Source: Allopusillimonas ginsengisoli (GTDB taxonomy: Bacteria; Pseudomonadota; Gammaproteobacteria; Burkholderiales; Burkholderiaceae_B). From it: 64,000 nucleotides of DNA. The translations under genes were made by a program, and so were the position numbers. Below the pieces are notes generated by a model that was not told where the DNA came from, made no database searches, and was given only the letters and a program-made list of their open reading frames with translations. This document shows, one piece after another, positions 57,030-63,828 of this stretch. Where the stretch lies: assembly GCA_005239165.1 (NCBI GenBank), contig RAPG01000005.1, positions 223,949-287,948 on the forward strand, read 5' to 3'. Position 1 is the first letter of the stretch; the number at the start of each line of letters is the position of its first letter.

Positions 57030-57269
57030 ATGGCTGCATTACCCACTCTTGCTCGTTCTGAGCACACCTACCCCCTGACCGAAAAAGAAGCCCGCCACGC
57101 TGCGCGTCTCTGGTTTACTGGCGCCCCTACCCTGACCCTTGCTGCATGGCGTGATAACCGCTGCCAGGCGCATTGCGCTGGCCTGCCATCGCCTGTTGAT
57201 AGGGCCGAGGCGTTCAATGCAGAGTTTTCCCGCGAACTGGGCGCAATCATTGCGGGGGTGTCGGCATGA
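57030..57269 (+). CDS. small phage protein, predicted target of the C4-type RNA
   Basis: 79 residues starting MAALPTLARSEHTYPLTEKEARHAARLWFTGAPTLTLAAWRDN. I do not recognise a functional domain; it is a small mixed-charge protein. This ATG has a strong GGAGG at seven bases and lies directly after the C4 target pair. The position matches icd/ash-type genes in P1-like systems, but the sequence alone does not show that function. A longer in-frame start at 56742 would run through the RNA structure and is rejected. Confidence 0.65.
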   Translation: MAALPTLARSEHTYPLTEKEARHAARLWFTGAPTLTLAAWRDNRCQAHCAGLPSPVDRAEAFNAEFSRELGAIIAGVSA

Positions 57270-57580
57270 CCACGATCGATATCACCATTCCCGAAGGCGC
57301 GCGCGCCGTACTCGTATACCCCGGTAGCAATGGCGAGCTTTTGCAAAAGCCTGTAGCTCGAAACGCAAGCGTTATGAACCTGAAGGCGGATTTGATTGCC
57401 CACCTAAGCGATCAGCCTTTCAGTGATGGGTGGCTTGAAGAGTTGCGCGATTACGTTGATGCACGACTGGAAGCTAGGCTGGTCGCTCGCGCAACCGGCG
57501 GGCTCTCCATTGCGGGGAGTCGGCGTTGGCAGGTTCTCGTTGATCCTCGTTTGCAGACAAATTCGAAGGGGACGTCATGA
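57266..57580 (+). CDS. small unknown phage protein
   Basis: 104 residues, start overlapping the previous stop (ATGA). MTTIDITIPEGARAVLVYPGSNGELLQKP has a beta-rich start and a helical centre. No family recognised. The tight overlaps on both sides support it as a real gene. Confidence 0.6.
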   Translation: MTTIDITIPEGARAVLVYPGSNGELLQKPVARNASVMNLKADLIAHLSDQPFSDGWLEELRDYVDARLEARLVARATGGLSIAGSRRWQVLVDPRLQTNSKGTS

Positions 57581-57804
57581 GCGAACGAATCATGGATGCC
57601 TACGACGACCTCACCCGCAGGCAGACCAAAGTCGCAGCCCTTTTGGACGTGCTTGATCGGGCGCTGACCGCCGGAGGTCAAATCAAAGACCTCGATTCCT
57701 ATATAGCCGTCCTTGAAGAAGAGCACAAGCGCACCGAAGATCTCGCAACTGCTCTATGGGCGGCCATTACCAGCGGTGACGTACCGGAGGCGAGGCATGA
57801 CTAA
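57577..57804 (+). CDS. small unknown helical protein
   Basis: 75 residues, predicted mostly helical (DDLTRRQTKVAALLDVLDRAL, DSYIAVLEEEHKRTEDLATALWAAI). It overlaps both neighbours by 4-8 bp, typical of an early phage operon. Function unknown. Confidence 0.6.
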   Translation: MSERIMDAYDDLTRRQTKVAALLDVLDRALTAGGQIKDLDSYIAVLEEEHKRTEDLATALWAAITSGDVPEARHD

Positions 57805-58027
57805 AAACGCCATGGACAAACACGAGCCGTTCATCATGGACACGCTGTTGCCCCTCGTTATGGCGCACTCAGCAAGGGTCAAGTGCACACCTGATGAGGC
57901 AGCGCTGGCCGTACTCATGAGCATGGGCACGATCCTACAGACACGCGGCTACACGGCAGACAGCCTGCTTATGGCCATCCAGGGCAGCGCCCACAGCACC
58001 CATGACGCGCCGGGGGGTCTGCAATGA
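57797..58027 (+). CDS. small unknown protein
   Basis: 76 residues from MTKNAMDKHEPFIMDTLLPLVMAHSARVKCTPDEAALAVLMSMGTILQTRGYTADSLLMAIQG, predicted helical. The ATG overlaps the previous gene by 8 bp after GGAGGCGAGG. Function unknown. Confidence 0.6.
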   Translation: MTKNAMDKHEPFIMDTLLPLVMAHSARVKCTPDEAALAVLMSMGTILQTRGYTADSLLMAIQGSAHSTHDAPGGLQ

Positions 58028-58101
58028 TGAGCGAACTTACACGCCAAAGCGGCAAAGGGTCACATTCCAAATTGCACCCTTCCAGTACGGAGGCGCAATG
58101 A

Positions 58102-58506
58102 ATGGCCACCGCACAGAGCGCCAAACACAATCGCGATGGGGGTCGATTCTTAGCGTTGCCTCATGTGGTTTTGGAGTCGGAGGCTTTCAAAACACTGAAT
58201 GGCCAGCAAGTCCGGCTGTTGATCGACATAGCCATGCAGCTGAGCACGGGCAACGCCAACAACGGGCGCTTACAAGCGTCCTGGCGGTACATGACCGAAG
58301 AGCGTGGCTGGACTTCAAAGGACACCATTACGCGAGGCCTGAGCATCCTGGAAGACCGTGGGCTGATATTTCGCACACGGCAAGGACGCCTGCCAAACCG
58401 AACCAGTTGGTTTGCCGTGACATGGGCACCACTGCACTACCACTCAGGCATGGATTGCGGTCCGCAGTCTTTGCCACGAGGCGAGTACGCCAGATGGTCT
58501 GTCTAA
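58102..58506 (+). CDS. winged-helix protein resembling phage replication proteins
   Basis: 134 residues. FLALPHVVLESEAFKTLNGQQVRLLIDIAMQL begins a winged helix, followed by GRLQASWRYMTEERGWTSKDTITRGLSILEDRGLIFRTRQGR (recognition helix and wing). The pattern resembles the DNA-binding part of phage/plasmid replication initiators, but I cannot confirm the family. Directly after its stop come phased palindromes that may be its binding sites. The stop may be premature: another frame continues through the palindromes as repeated PDYRA-type peptides, so a frameshift near 58500 is possible. Confidence 0.6.
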   Translation: MATAQSAKHNRDGGRFLALPHVVLESEAFKTLNGQQVRLLIDIAMQLSTGNANNGRLQASWRYMTEERGWTSKDTITRGLSILEDRGLIFRTRQGRLPNRTSWFAVTWAPLHYHSGMDCGPQSLPRGEYARWSV

Positions 58507-58519
58507 AACAGATCGCCCT

Positions 58520-58645
58520 GCCCGACTATCGGGCCAAGAGACACCCCTATAGGCCCGACTATCGGGCAGGTAGGCGTAATCGTAGGCCCGACTATCGGTC
58601 TTGTTATGGGAAAAGCCAACGTTTCCTAGGACCGATTATCGGGCT
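58520..58645. repeat. four phased palindromic iterons
   Basis: The 15-bp palindrome GCCCGACTATCGGGC occurs at 58520-58534 and 58553-58567. A nearly complete copy is at 58586-58600 and a variant (ACCGATTATCGGGC core) starts at 58630. The first three are spaced exactly 33 bp apart, about three helical turns, so they face the same side of DNA. Position after a replication-like gene and before an SSB-like gene suggests an origin of replication or an operator. Confidence 0.8.
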
Positions 58646-58779
58646 TCTTCTAGCTTTACCATCTGTAGTGGTCAGATCTAGGCAGTTATCAGTGGTGCAG
58701 TCAAAGCTGAGTCTAGGTAGTAAAGCCAGGGTGACCCCCCACGAGGCCACCAAAGCAACCATCAAAAAAGGAAAGCGCA

Positions 58780-59139
58780 ATGATTGACGCCCTGATAGCA
58801 GGAAAGGTTATCGGCATCCCCAAACAGGGCACCGATAAAAATGGCAAGCCCTACACCACGATGGCGATACGAGCAGCCGCTGGTAACGGCGAAGGGATGA
58901 TCTGCAGTGTGATCGCCTTTCGAACCCCAGTGTGTGAAGCGCTCAATGCCCTGCAGGAAGGCGACAGCATCGCGGTATCTGGCGCCCTGACCCCAAAGGT
59001 CTACCAGGCTAAGACGGGAGGCTACAGGCCAGCCTTAGACATGGTGGTCCACGCGGTGCTGACCCCCTATCACGTCAGCCGCAAGCGCCGGGCAGTCGAT
59101 CAAACCACCGATGACACAGATGAGGGCTATGAACCATGA
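58780..59139 (+). CDS. single-stranded DNA-binding protein (SSB-like OB fold)
   Basis: 119 residues. MIDALIAGKVIGIPKQGTDKNGKPYTTMAIRAA and GEGMICSVIAFRTPVCEALNALQEGDSIAVSGALTPKVYQAKTGGYRPALDMVVHAVLT follow the SSB OB-fold pattern. The acidic tail (TTDDTDEGYEP) is unlike the DDIPF tip of chromosomal SSB. It probably coats DNA during replication of the element. Confidence 0.82.
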   Translation: MIDALIAGKVIGIPKQGTDKNGKPYTTMAIRAAAGNGEGMICSVIAFRTPVCEALNALQEGDSIAVSGALTPKVYQAKTGGYRPALDMVVHAVLTPYHVSRKRRAVDQTTDDTDEGYEP

Positions 59140-59202
59140 AGCAGCCCACCATTGATAGATTTATCAACCGTGAATTACGGGCATAGCCCAAAGGACTACA
59201 CC

Positions 59203-59790
59203 ATGCAGCAACAAACTTCTGAACAGATCAGGGCCCGTCTGGCTGAGATCACCAAAGCCCAGGCCGTACATGAAGCCCGCGACTTTGACGCCGAAATGCT
59301 GGCAATCATGCAGGATGGCGGCAACGTCGACGCCCTGGAAGATCAGCAGCTCGACGCCGAGCGCACTGCACGTCGCCTTCGGGTTGAGCACCAGGCGCTG
59401 AATAAGGCCTTGCCGGAAGCGGAACGCCAAGAGGCCGAACAGGAGCTGGCCCAAGTTAAGGCAGAAATGGCTGATCAGCCCAAGCGCATCCAAGATCTGG
59501 CCACGCAAGCCGAATCGCTGGTGGAGAAGCTTGCGCCATTGCTGAGCCAGATTCAAGCGACCCACCGTGAGCGCGTGTTGAGCCATAACAAGGCGATGCA
59601 GGTTGTCCGATCCAAAAAACTACCCGATGAGTTGTTGGCCGATACCGGGGCAATTACCTGCCCGCTGGCCCAAGGCTTAATGGACCAACTGAGGTCAGCG
59701 ATGAGCCACGGAATTAACCTTGGTGACCGGCATGAGTTGATGGCCTACACCACTGGCTTTGAGTTTACGAAGTATGAAACCCGCATCTAA
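59203..59790 (+). CDS. unknown coiled-coil protein
   Basis: 195 residues from MQQQTSEQIRARLAEITKAQ; an upstream start at 59152 would add 17 residues. The central part (about 60-140) is a heptad-rich coiled coil (ERQEAEQELAQVKAEMADQPKRIQDLATQAESLVEKL). No enzyme motif is seen. It is probably a structural or accessory protein of the element. Confidence 0.6.
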   Translation: MQQQTSEQIRARLAEITKAQAVHEARDFDAEMLAIMQDGGNVDALEDQQLDAERTARRLRVEHQALNKALPEAERQEAEQELAQVKAEMADQPKRIQDLATQAESLVEKLAPLLSQIQATHRERVLSHNKAMQVVRSKKLPDELLADTGAITCPLAQGLMDQLRSAMSHGINLGDRHELMAYTTGFEFTKYETRI

Positions 59791-59806
59791 ACAGGAGTAA
59801 TAAATC

Positions 59807-60214
59807 ATGACCACCAACAAACAGCGCGGCACACTTTGCACCGCAAATCAGAGCGCCCAGTCAAGCGGCGAATCGACCAGCCTTTCCGATCTTCGCGAGT
59901 TGAGCGACCTTACGGGGGATATCGTACGTGCCGCTGGCAAGGCCGTCGAGAATCTATTGCCCGATGATGCGAAAGCGGACATAGCCATGAAGCGCAAAGC
60001 AGTAGCGGAAAAGTACGGCCAGATCGTCGCTGATGACCTGACAGGCAAGGCGCTGGACGAGCTTTATCAAACGGTAGCTGGCAGCAAGTCGGCAGATGAG
60101 CCGGCGACCAACAGTCAGCAGGTGGGTGTGCCTGACCCGAAGATATATTTCAACGGGCATCAGTTCGAAGATACCGACCGCGCCCCCGACCCTGCCAAGT
60201 ATTTCAACCCATAA
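59807..60214 (+). CDS. unknown protein
   Basis: 135 residues; a Ser/Gln-rich N-terminus, a helical centre (SDLTGDIVRAAGKAVENLLPDDAKADIAMKRKAVAEKYGQIV) and a C-terminal stretch with the twice-occurring motif DPKIYFNG / DPAKYFNP. No family recognised. A spaced AGGAG ribosome site precedes it. Confidence 0.6.
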   Translation: MTTNKQRGTLCTANQSAQSSGESTSLSDLRELSDLTGDIVRAAGKAVENLLPDDAKADIAMKRKAVAEKYGQIVADDLTGKALDELYQTVAGSKSADEPATNSQQVGVPDPKIYFNGHQFEDTDRAPDPAKYFNP

Positions 60215-60270
60215 CCCAGCAGCCGGAGGCGGTCGTAATTGGCGGCTTCTGGCATTAAGGAGATCTATAG

Positions 60271-60912
60271 ATGGCCACTAAGAAAGCGCTCGCAGCGGCA
60301 GAGCAAAAGGCAGCCGACGACCTAGCAGAAAAAAGGATCGCCGCTAAGGTGCACAGCGATTCAGCTATCGCCAGTTGCTCAGCCTCTGAGGCATCAATGC
60401 GGGCGAACTATGCCGATAAATACGACTTTGCAGCATCTGTGTTTGCCCTGAGAAAGCAAATTAAAGAGGTTCAGAGTGGTGACATGTCTAGCATGGAAGC
60501 CATGCTTGTGGGGCAGGCCCAGGCTTTGCAGCAGATGTTCGCCGCCATGATTCGCAGGGCATCAGTCCAGGATAATTTGAAGCAATATCAGACGCACATG
60601 AACCTAGGCTTGAAGGTGCAAGCACAGTGCCGGGCGACTATCCAGGCGCTGACAGAGCTGAAATACCCACGACAGGTGGTCATAACCAAACAGGCCAACA
60701 TCTCTCAAGGGCATCAGCAAGTGAATAACGGGGTGCCCACGCCCGCACCCGGAAGCGTAACGGCGCAAAACGAACTATTAGAGGTGACCCATGGCGGCCA
60801 GACGATGGACATTAGAGCAGCGGCTCGAACAGGCCGAGAAGATAAGGAGCTGGAAACCTTGGGTAAGATCGACAGGGGCCAAGACGGCACAAGGAAAAGC
60901 CATGTCGAGTAG
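60271..60912 (+). CDS. unknown conserved phage-region protein
   Basis: 213 residues. The centre DFAASVFALRKQIKEVQSGDMSSMEAMLVGQAQALQQMFAAMIRRA is helical, followed by QVVITKQANISQGHQQVNNG and a C-terminal HGGQTMDIRAAARTG segment. I have seen this pattern in proteobacterial prophage regions, but it has no assigned function. Its last 122 bases are shared in another frame with the next gene. A good ribosome site (AAGGAG) precedes it. Confidence 0.68.
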   Translation: MATKKALAAAEQKAADDLAEKRIAAKVHSDSAIASCSASEASMRANYADKYDFAASVFALRKQIKEVQSGDMSSMEAMLVGQAQALQQMFAAMIRRASVQDNLKQYQTHMNLGLKVQAQCRATIQALTELKYPRQVVITKQANISQGHQQVNNGVPTPAPGSVTAQNELLEVTHGGQTMDIRAAARTGREDKELETLGKIDRGQDGTRKSHVE

Positions 60913-61018
60913 GAATGCATACAAGGGTGGGGTGCGGCGAAAGGGGCAAGAGCTGCGGAAGGCTCTGCGTACGGTCTTGAGAGAGCAGGCCCAGGCGTTG
61001 GATAGCCTGAAATCCTGA
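60791..61018 (+). CDS. small basic protein overlapping the previous gene
   Basis: 75 residues: RWTLEQRLEQAEKIRSWKPWVRSTGAKTAQGKAMSSRNAYKGG, a conserved short pattern found after homologues of the previous gene, then a helical basic tail. It overlaps that gene by 122 bp in a different frame. Both frames look conserved, so the overlap seems genuine. Function unknown; it might bind nucleic acid. Confidence 0.65.
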   Translation: MAARRWTLEQRLEQAEKIRSWKPWVRSTGAKTAQGKAMSSRNAYKGGVRRKGQELRKALRTVLREQAQALDSLKS

Positions 61019-61030
61019 GCGGAACACGAT

Positions 61031-61126
61031 ATGGCAAGTGTAATTAAACGACGACTGGCAGCGCTGGAGGCCTTGCAAAGACCCATGCAGCCGGCAACCT
61101 TACTCAAGGAGAGCTGTAATGGCTGA
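61031..61126 (+). CDS. short open frame, probably a remnant
   Basis: 31 residues: MASVIKRRLAALEALQRPMQPATLLKESCNG. The N-terminal part looks like the start of a small phage protein, but the reading frame then runs into the start of the tape measure gene and stops. It probably marks a deletion junction that joined the early region to the tail gene. Confidence 0.4.
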   Translation: MASVIKRRLAALEALQRPMQPATLLKESCNG

Positions 61127-62282
61127 AGGATTAAATGCAGGCTCGGTGTATTTTACAGTCGAGGCCGATACGTCCAAGCTGCTTGGCGCAAATACGGACG
61201 CTGACAGGTCATTGGACAGCCTGAATAAGCAATTCGGCAAGACTGATAAAGCAGCCAAAGACGCCCAGTTTCAAATGACCAAGACAGCCACTGCTGTTCG
61301 TGGCCTGGGCAAAGAATCTACCAGCGCATCCTCATCAATTGGGGGCCTCACGAAAGTGTTGGGCGGCCTGCTTACCCTTCAGGGTATCGGGAATCTCATT
61401 GGTATGGCTGAGGCCTACAACGAGATGGCCGAACGCATCAGAATGGCAACGGCCAGCCAGGCCGAGTACGAGCAGGTCCAGCAGCGCTTGCTGGCGACCG
61501 CAAATGGAACGTATCGGGCACTGTCTGAGGCGCAGGAGGTGTATATCCTCACAGCTGATTCCTTGCGCTCGATGGGCTACAGCACCGATCAGGCACTGGA
61601 TATCGTGGACAGTCTGAGCTATTCATTTGTCAAGAACGCCGCAAGTACGCAACGCGCGGACAGCGCTGTATCAGCCTTCACAAAGTCGATACAGACTGGC
61701 AAGGTGGACGCGCAAGGCTGGCAGACGATCATTGCGGCTACGCCGACCATTATTAATGATATTGCGAACGCATCTGGCAAAACGACAGCCGAAATTCGCA
61801 AGATGGGGGCCGAAGGCAAGCTGACTGCCGACATGCTCAACGAGGGTCTTCGGCAGTCTTTGGATGCCAATAAGGCGGCGGCTGACGGTATGGCCACGAC
61901 AGTAAAAGACGCTTTCACGGCAATGAAAAATAGCCTGAGTGTATTTGTTGGCGAAGCGAACACGGCTAGCGGTGCCACTCAGGTTATATCGTCGGCCATT
62001 CTTGTTCTTGCCGAAAACATAGACACCGTTGTTAAGCTGCTTGTTGCGGCCGGCGCCGGAGCGCTTGCTAAATATGTCGCGCAGATAGGTGCGTCGGCCA
62101 TTGTTAGCGCCAAGGCCGCTTTAGCCACTCGCGACCAACGAGGGGTTGCCGTGCCGTGCTGCCTCATTTTTGTGGAAGGGTACAGAGCGCCCAAAACGCG
62201 ACATTTTGCCCGCCTGAAAGCGCGTTATTTGCGTATTCGGCAATTTCACTCAAAAAATGCCTCTTACGTACCACTAATGTAA
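61119..62282 (+). pseudogene. phage tail tape measure protein, truncated
   Basis: The first ~340 residues are a tape measure N-terminus: VYFTVEADTSKLLGANTDADRSLDSLNKQF, then the tape_meas_nterm-like LLTLQGIGNLIGMAEAYNEMAERIRMATASQAEYEQVQQRLLATANGTYRALSEAQEVYILTADSLRSMGYSTDQALDIVDSLSY. It determines tail length in long-tailed phages and is normally 700 or more residues. After about residue 340 (ALATR) the sequence changes to non-phage composition and ends at 62282, within transposon-end-like repeats. No head, portal or other tail genes are present before it. Confidence 0.8.
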
Positions 62283-62384
62283 GCCACGCTGCGCAAGACT
62301 AGACACAAAAATGTAATGCAGCGTGTCTTAAACTAGACACCAAAATGTAAGGCAACTACCCGAAAAGGGTAGTGCAAAATGTAA
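62276..62384. mobile_element. 34-bp phased repeats resembling a transposon end
   Basis: AATGTAA occurs at 62276, 62310, 62344 and 62378, exactly 34 bp apart; the two central units also share ACTAGACAC(A/C)AAA before it. Repeated transposase-binding motifs of this kind are known at IS21-type and similar transposon ends. No transposase gene is left. The family is not identified. Confidence 0.55.
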
Positions 62385-62955
62385 TCTATCTTTTTGCGCT
62401 GGGGCGGATGGCCTGCACCCTCAAAACGGGGGTCCAGACTGCAGAAGATGCGGGAGATTTTTCCTCCATCTACTTGAGCTGCGGGGGCTCCTTGAAATTC
62501 AGGATACCCCGCCGCGTGCGCATTAAGCTTATACGAGCAAATCGTAAAAGGGCGCAGCGTTGCACCCTTTCGTTGGACTCACGGCCAGAACTACCCGAGG
62601 TATCCCCAGTTTTGGGGGCACCTATTTTGACGCTCCCGAGTTTTGGGGACCGCTGACGGGCCGATTATCCGGTCGGTCTCGTTTTGAAAAATGACACCCT
62701 TCAACTTGGTGCGATTTCAAATGCGACCAAGAGCATTTCAGGTGCCATTGAAGGATTTGGCACGGGCCACACCATCCGAGGCGGGCTTGGCGGCAAGAGC
62801 GGAAAGGTTGTTACGTCCAACGATGCGACGCAACAAAGGCGCTGGCAAGTCAAATCCAGTGCGCAGATCAGCGCAGTGCTTTTCATGTTGTGAATGGCGG
62901 GCCGTCGTTTCAAGGGGCTGCCCCGCAGGCGGTGGAATACCACGAAAGTTTCGTA
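62385..62955. other. scrambled region with phage and transposon debris
   Basis: No convincing complete gene. A second pair of end-like repeats, AGTTTTGGGG, occurs at 62608 and 62639 (31 bp apart). After about 62684 one frame (KNDTLQLGAISNATKSISGAIEGFGTG) and then another (DATKALASQIQ...AFHVVNGGPSFQGAAPQAVEYHESFVVSSRGG) look like phage structural fragments. They are broken by frameshifts, one of them near the eight-base G-run at 62966-62974. Confidence 0.5.
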
Positions 62956-62956
62956 G

Positions 62957-63196
62957 TATCGAGCCGGGGGGGGGCTATTCAACTTCCACCAATGGTGTAG
63001 GTCAAGAAGCATCAAGGCCAGAGCGGCGGAGCTGGTAACTACCGATATTCCGGTAGTAGCCCATATACAGCGCCGAACGGTCGAGACACCCACTTTGGGG
63101 GCTTCGGGCGCATATCTCTCAAATATGCTTGCTGACCGTCTCGGATATTTTGCGGAGCCGGTCAGCATTCCTTATGCGGATTACGGGGCGGGCTAA
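62957..63196 (+). pseudogene. fragment of an unidentified, probably phage, protein
   Basis: An open frame of 79 codons without a good start, ending AELVTTDIPVVAHIQRRTVETPTLGASGAYLSNMLADRLGYFAEPVSIPYADYGAG. Composition and codon use look coding, but I cannot name it. It is probably the C-terminal part of a gene whose upstream portion is in another frame before the G-run at 62966. Confidence 0.35.
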
Positions 63197-63218
63197 CCGT
63201 CTCAGTGCTGACAGTGTG

Positions 63219-63237
63219 GGGGTACATTTGGGGGTAT
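63219..63237. repeat. right copy of the 19-bp direct repeat
   Basis: GGGGTACATTTGGGGGTAT is identical to 53339-53357 beside the integrase start, and the match extends three more bases with one difference. The two copies enclose 9.9 kb. The copy could mark the right end of the tRNA-Ser element or belong to the second integrase's att region. Confidence 0.6.
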
Positions 63238-63298
63238 ATCCATATTTGTGTTTCTGTAGATCGTTTGTATATGAGGCTTATAAGCAACAATATGAATG

Positions 63299-63320
63299 AC
63301 CCTCTGCCGCCAAAAATTGC
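63299..63320. other. imperfect match to the tRNA-Ser 3' end
   Basis: ACCCTCTGCCGCCAAAAATTGC resembles the tRNA-Ser 3' end and its flank (CCCTCTGTCCGCCAAGAATGC) with one missing base and two or three differences. It may be a decayed attR. The surrounding 63240-63369 is AT-rich with no gene seen. Confidence 0.3.
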
Positions 63321-63369
63321 TTTAAAATCAATAAGTTAAGAAAAAAATGCTGTCATAAATATGCCAGCT

Positions 63370-63828
63370 TTATGACAGCTTTCTGACCGGCTCCCGGCAG
63401 AAGTCACAAGACGGAGAGTTTTCGGCTTTGGCCGGGTCTCCAAGCCCAAAAACGGCTTCCGCCTTCTTGCCCGCCTGTTCATCGGCTGACGGCATCCATT
63501 TACCATAAATTTTTGCGATCATCGTCCAGTCACGATGCCCCATTTGCTTGGCGACCCACATTGGATGTTCGCCGGCAGAGAGCATCATGGATGCGTACGT
63601 GTGTCGAGTTTGGTAAGGCCAGCGGTACCGAACGCCTGCTGCCTTGAGGATGCGTACCCAGGCATCGCGTATTTGTTGATCTCCCGTCCAGCGTTCCCCT
63701 GTACCAGGGTTTAGAAAGATAGGCCCATGCTCAAGAAATGTATGTGGTTTTTGAGCAATGAGCGCCACTCTGGTTGGCATGAGAATTTTTACTTCGCGAC
63801 GTCCTGATGCTGTCTTTGTAGCCTCGGC
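63370..63828 (-). pseudogene. C-terminal part of a second tyrosine recombinase
   Basis: Read on the minus strand: EATKTASGRREVKILMPTRVALIAQKPHTFL ... YQTRHTYASMMLSAGEHPMWVAKQMGHRDWTMIAKIYGKWMPSAD. This is the catalytic half of a phage integrase of a different family from the one at 53390; HxxR (RHTYA), GH and the Tyr (IYGKW) are present. The N-terminal domains are missing because the reading frame meets an IS3-family OrfA stop codon at 63829. Confidence 0.85.

Noticed and set aside
58002..58787. 261-codon frame through the winged-helix gene and the iterons as one protein
   Set aside because: The first two thirds are out of frame with the recognisable winged helix. Only the PDYRA-repeat part could be coding, after a frameshift.
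62701..63168. Minus-strand frame of 155 codons over the debris region
   Set aside because: Composition is unlike a protein and it is opposite plus-strand phage-like fragments; most likely a shadow.
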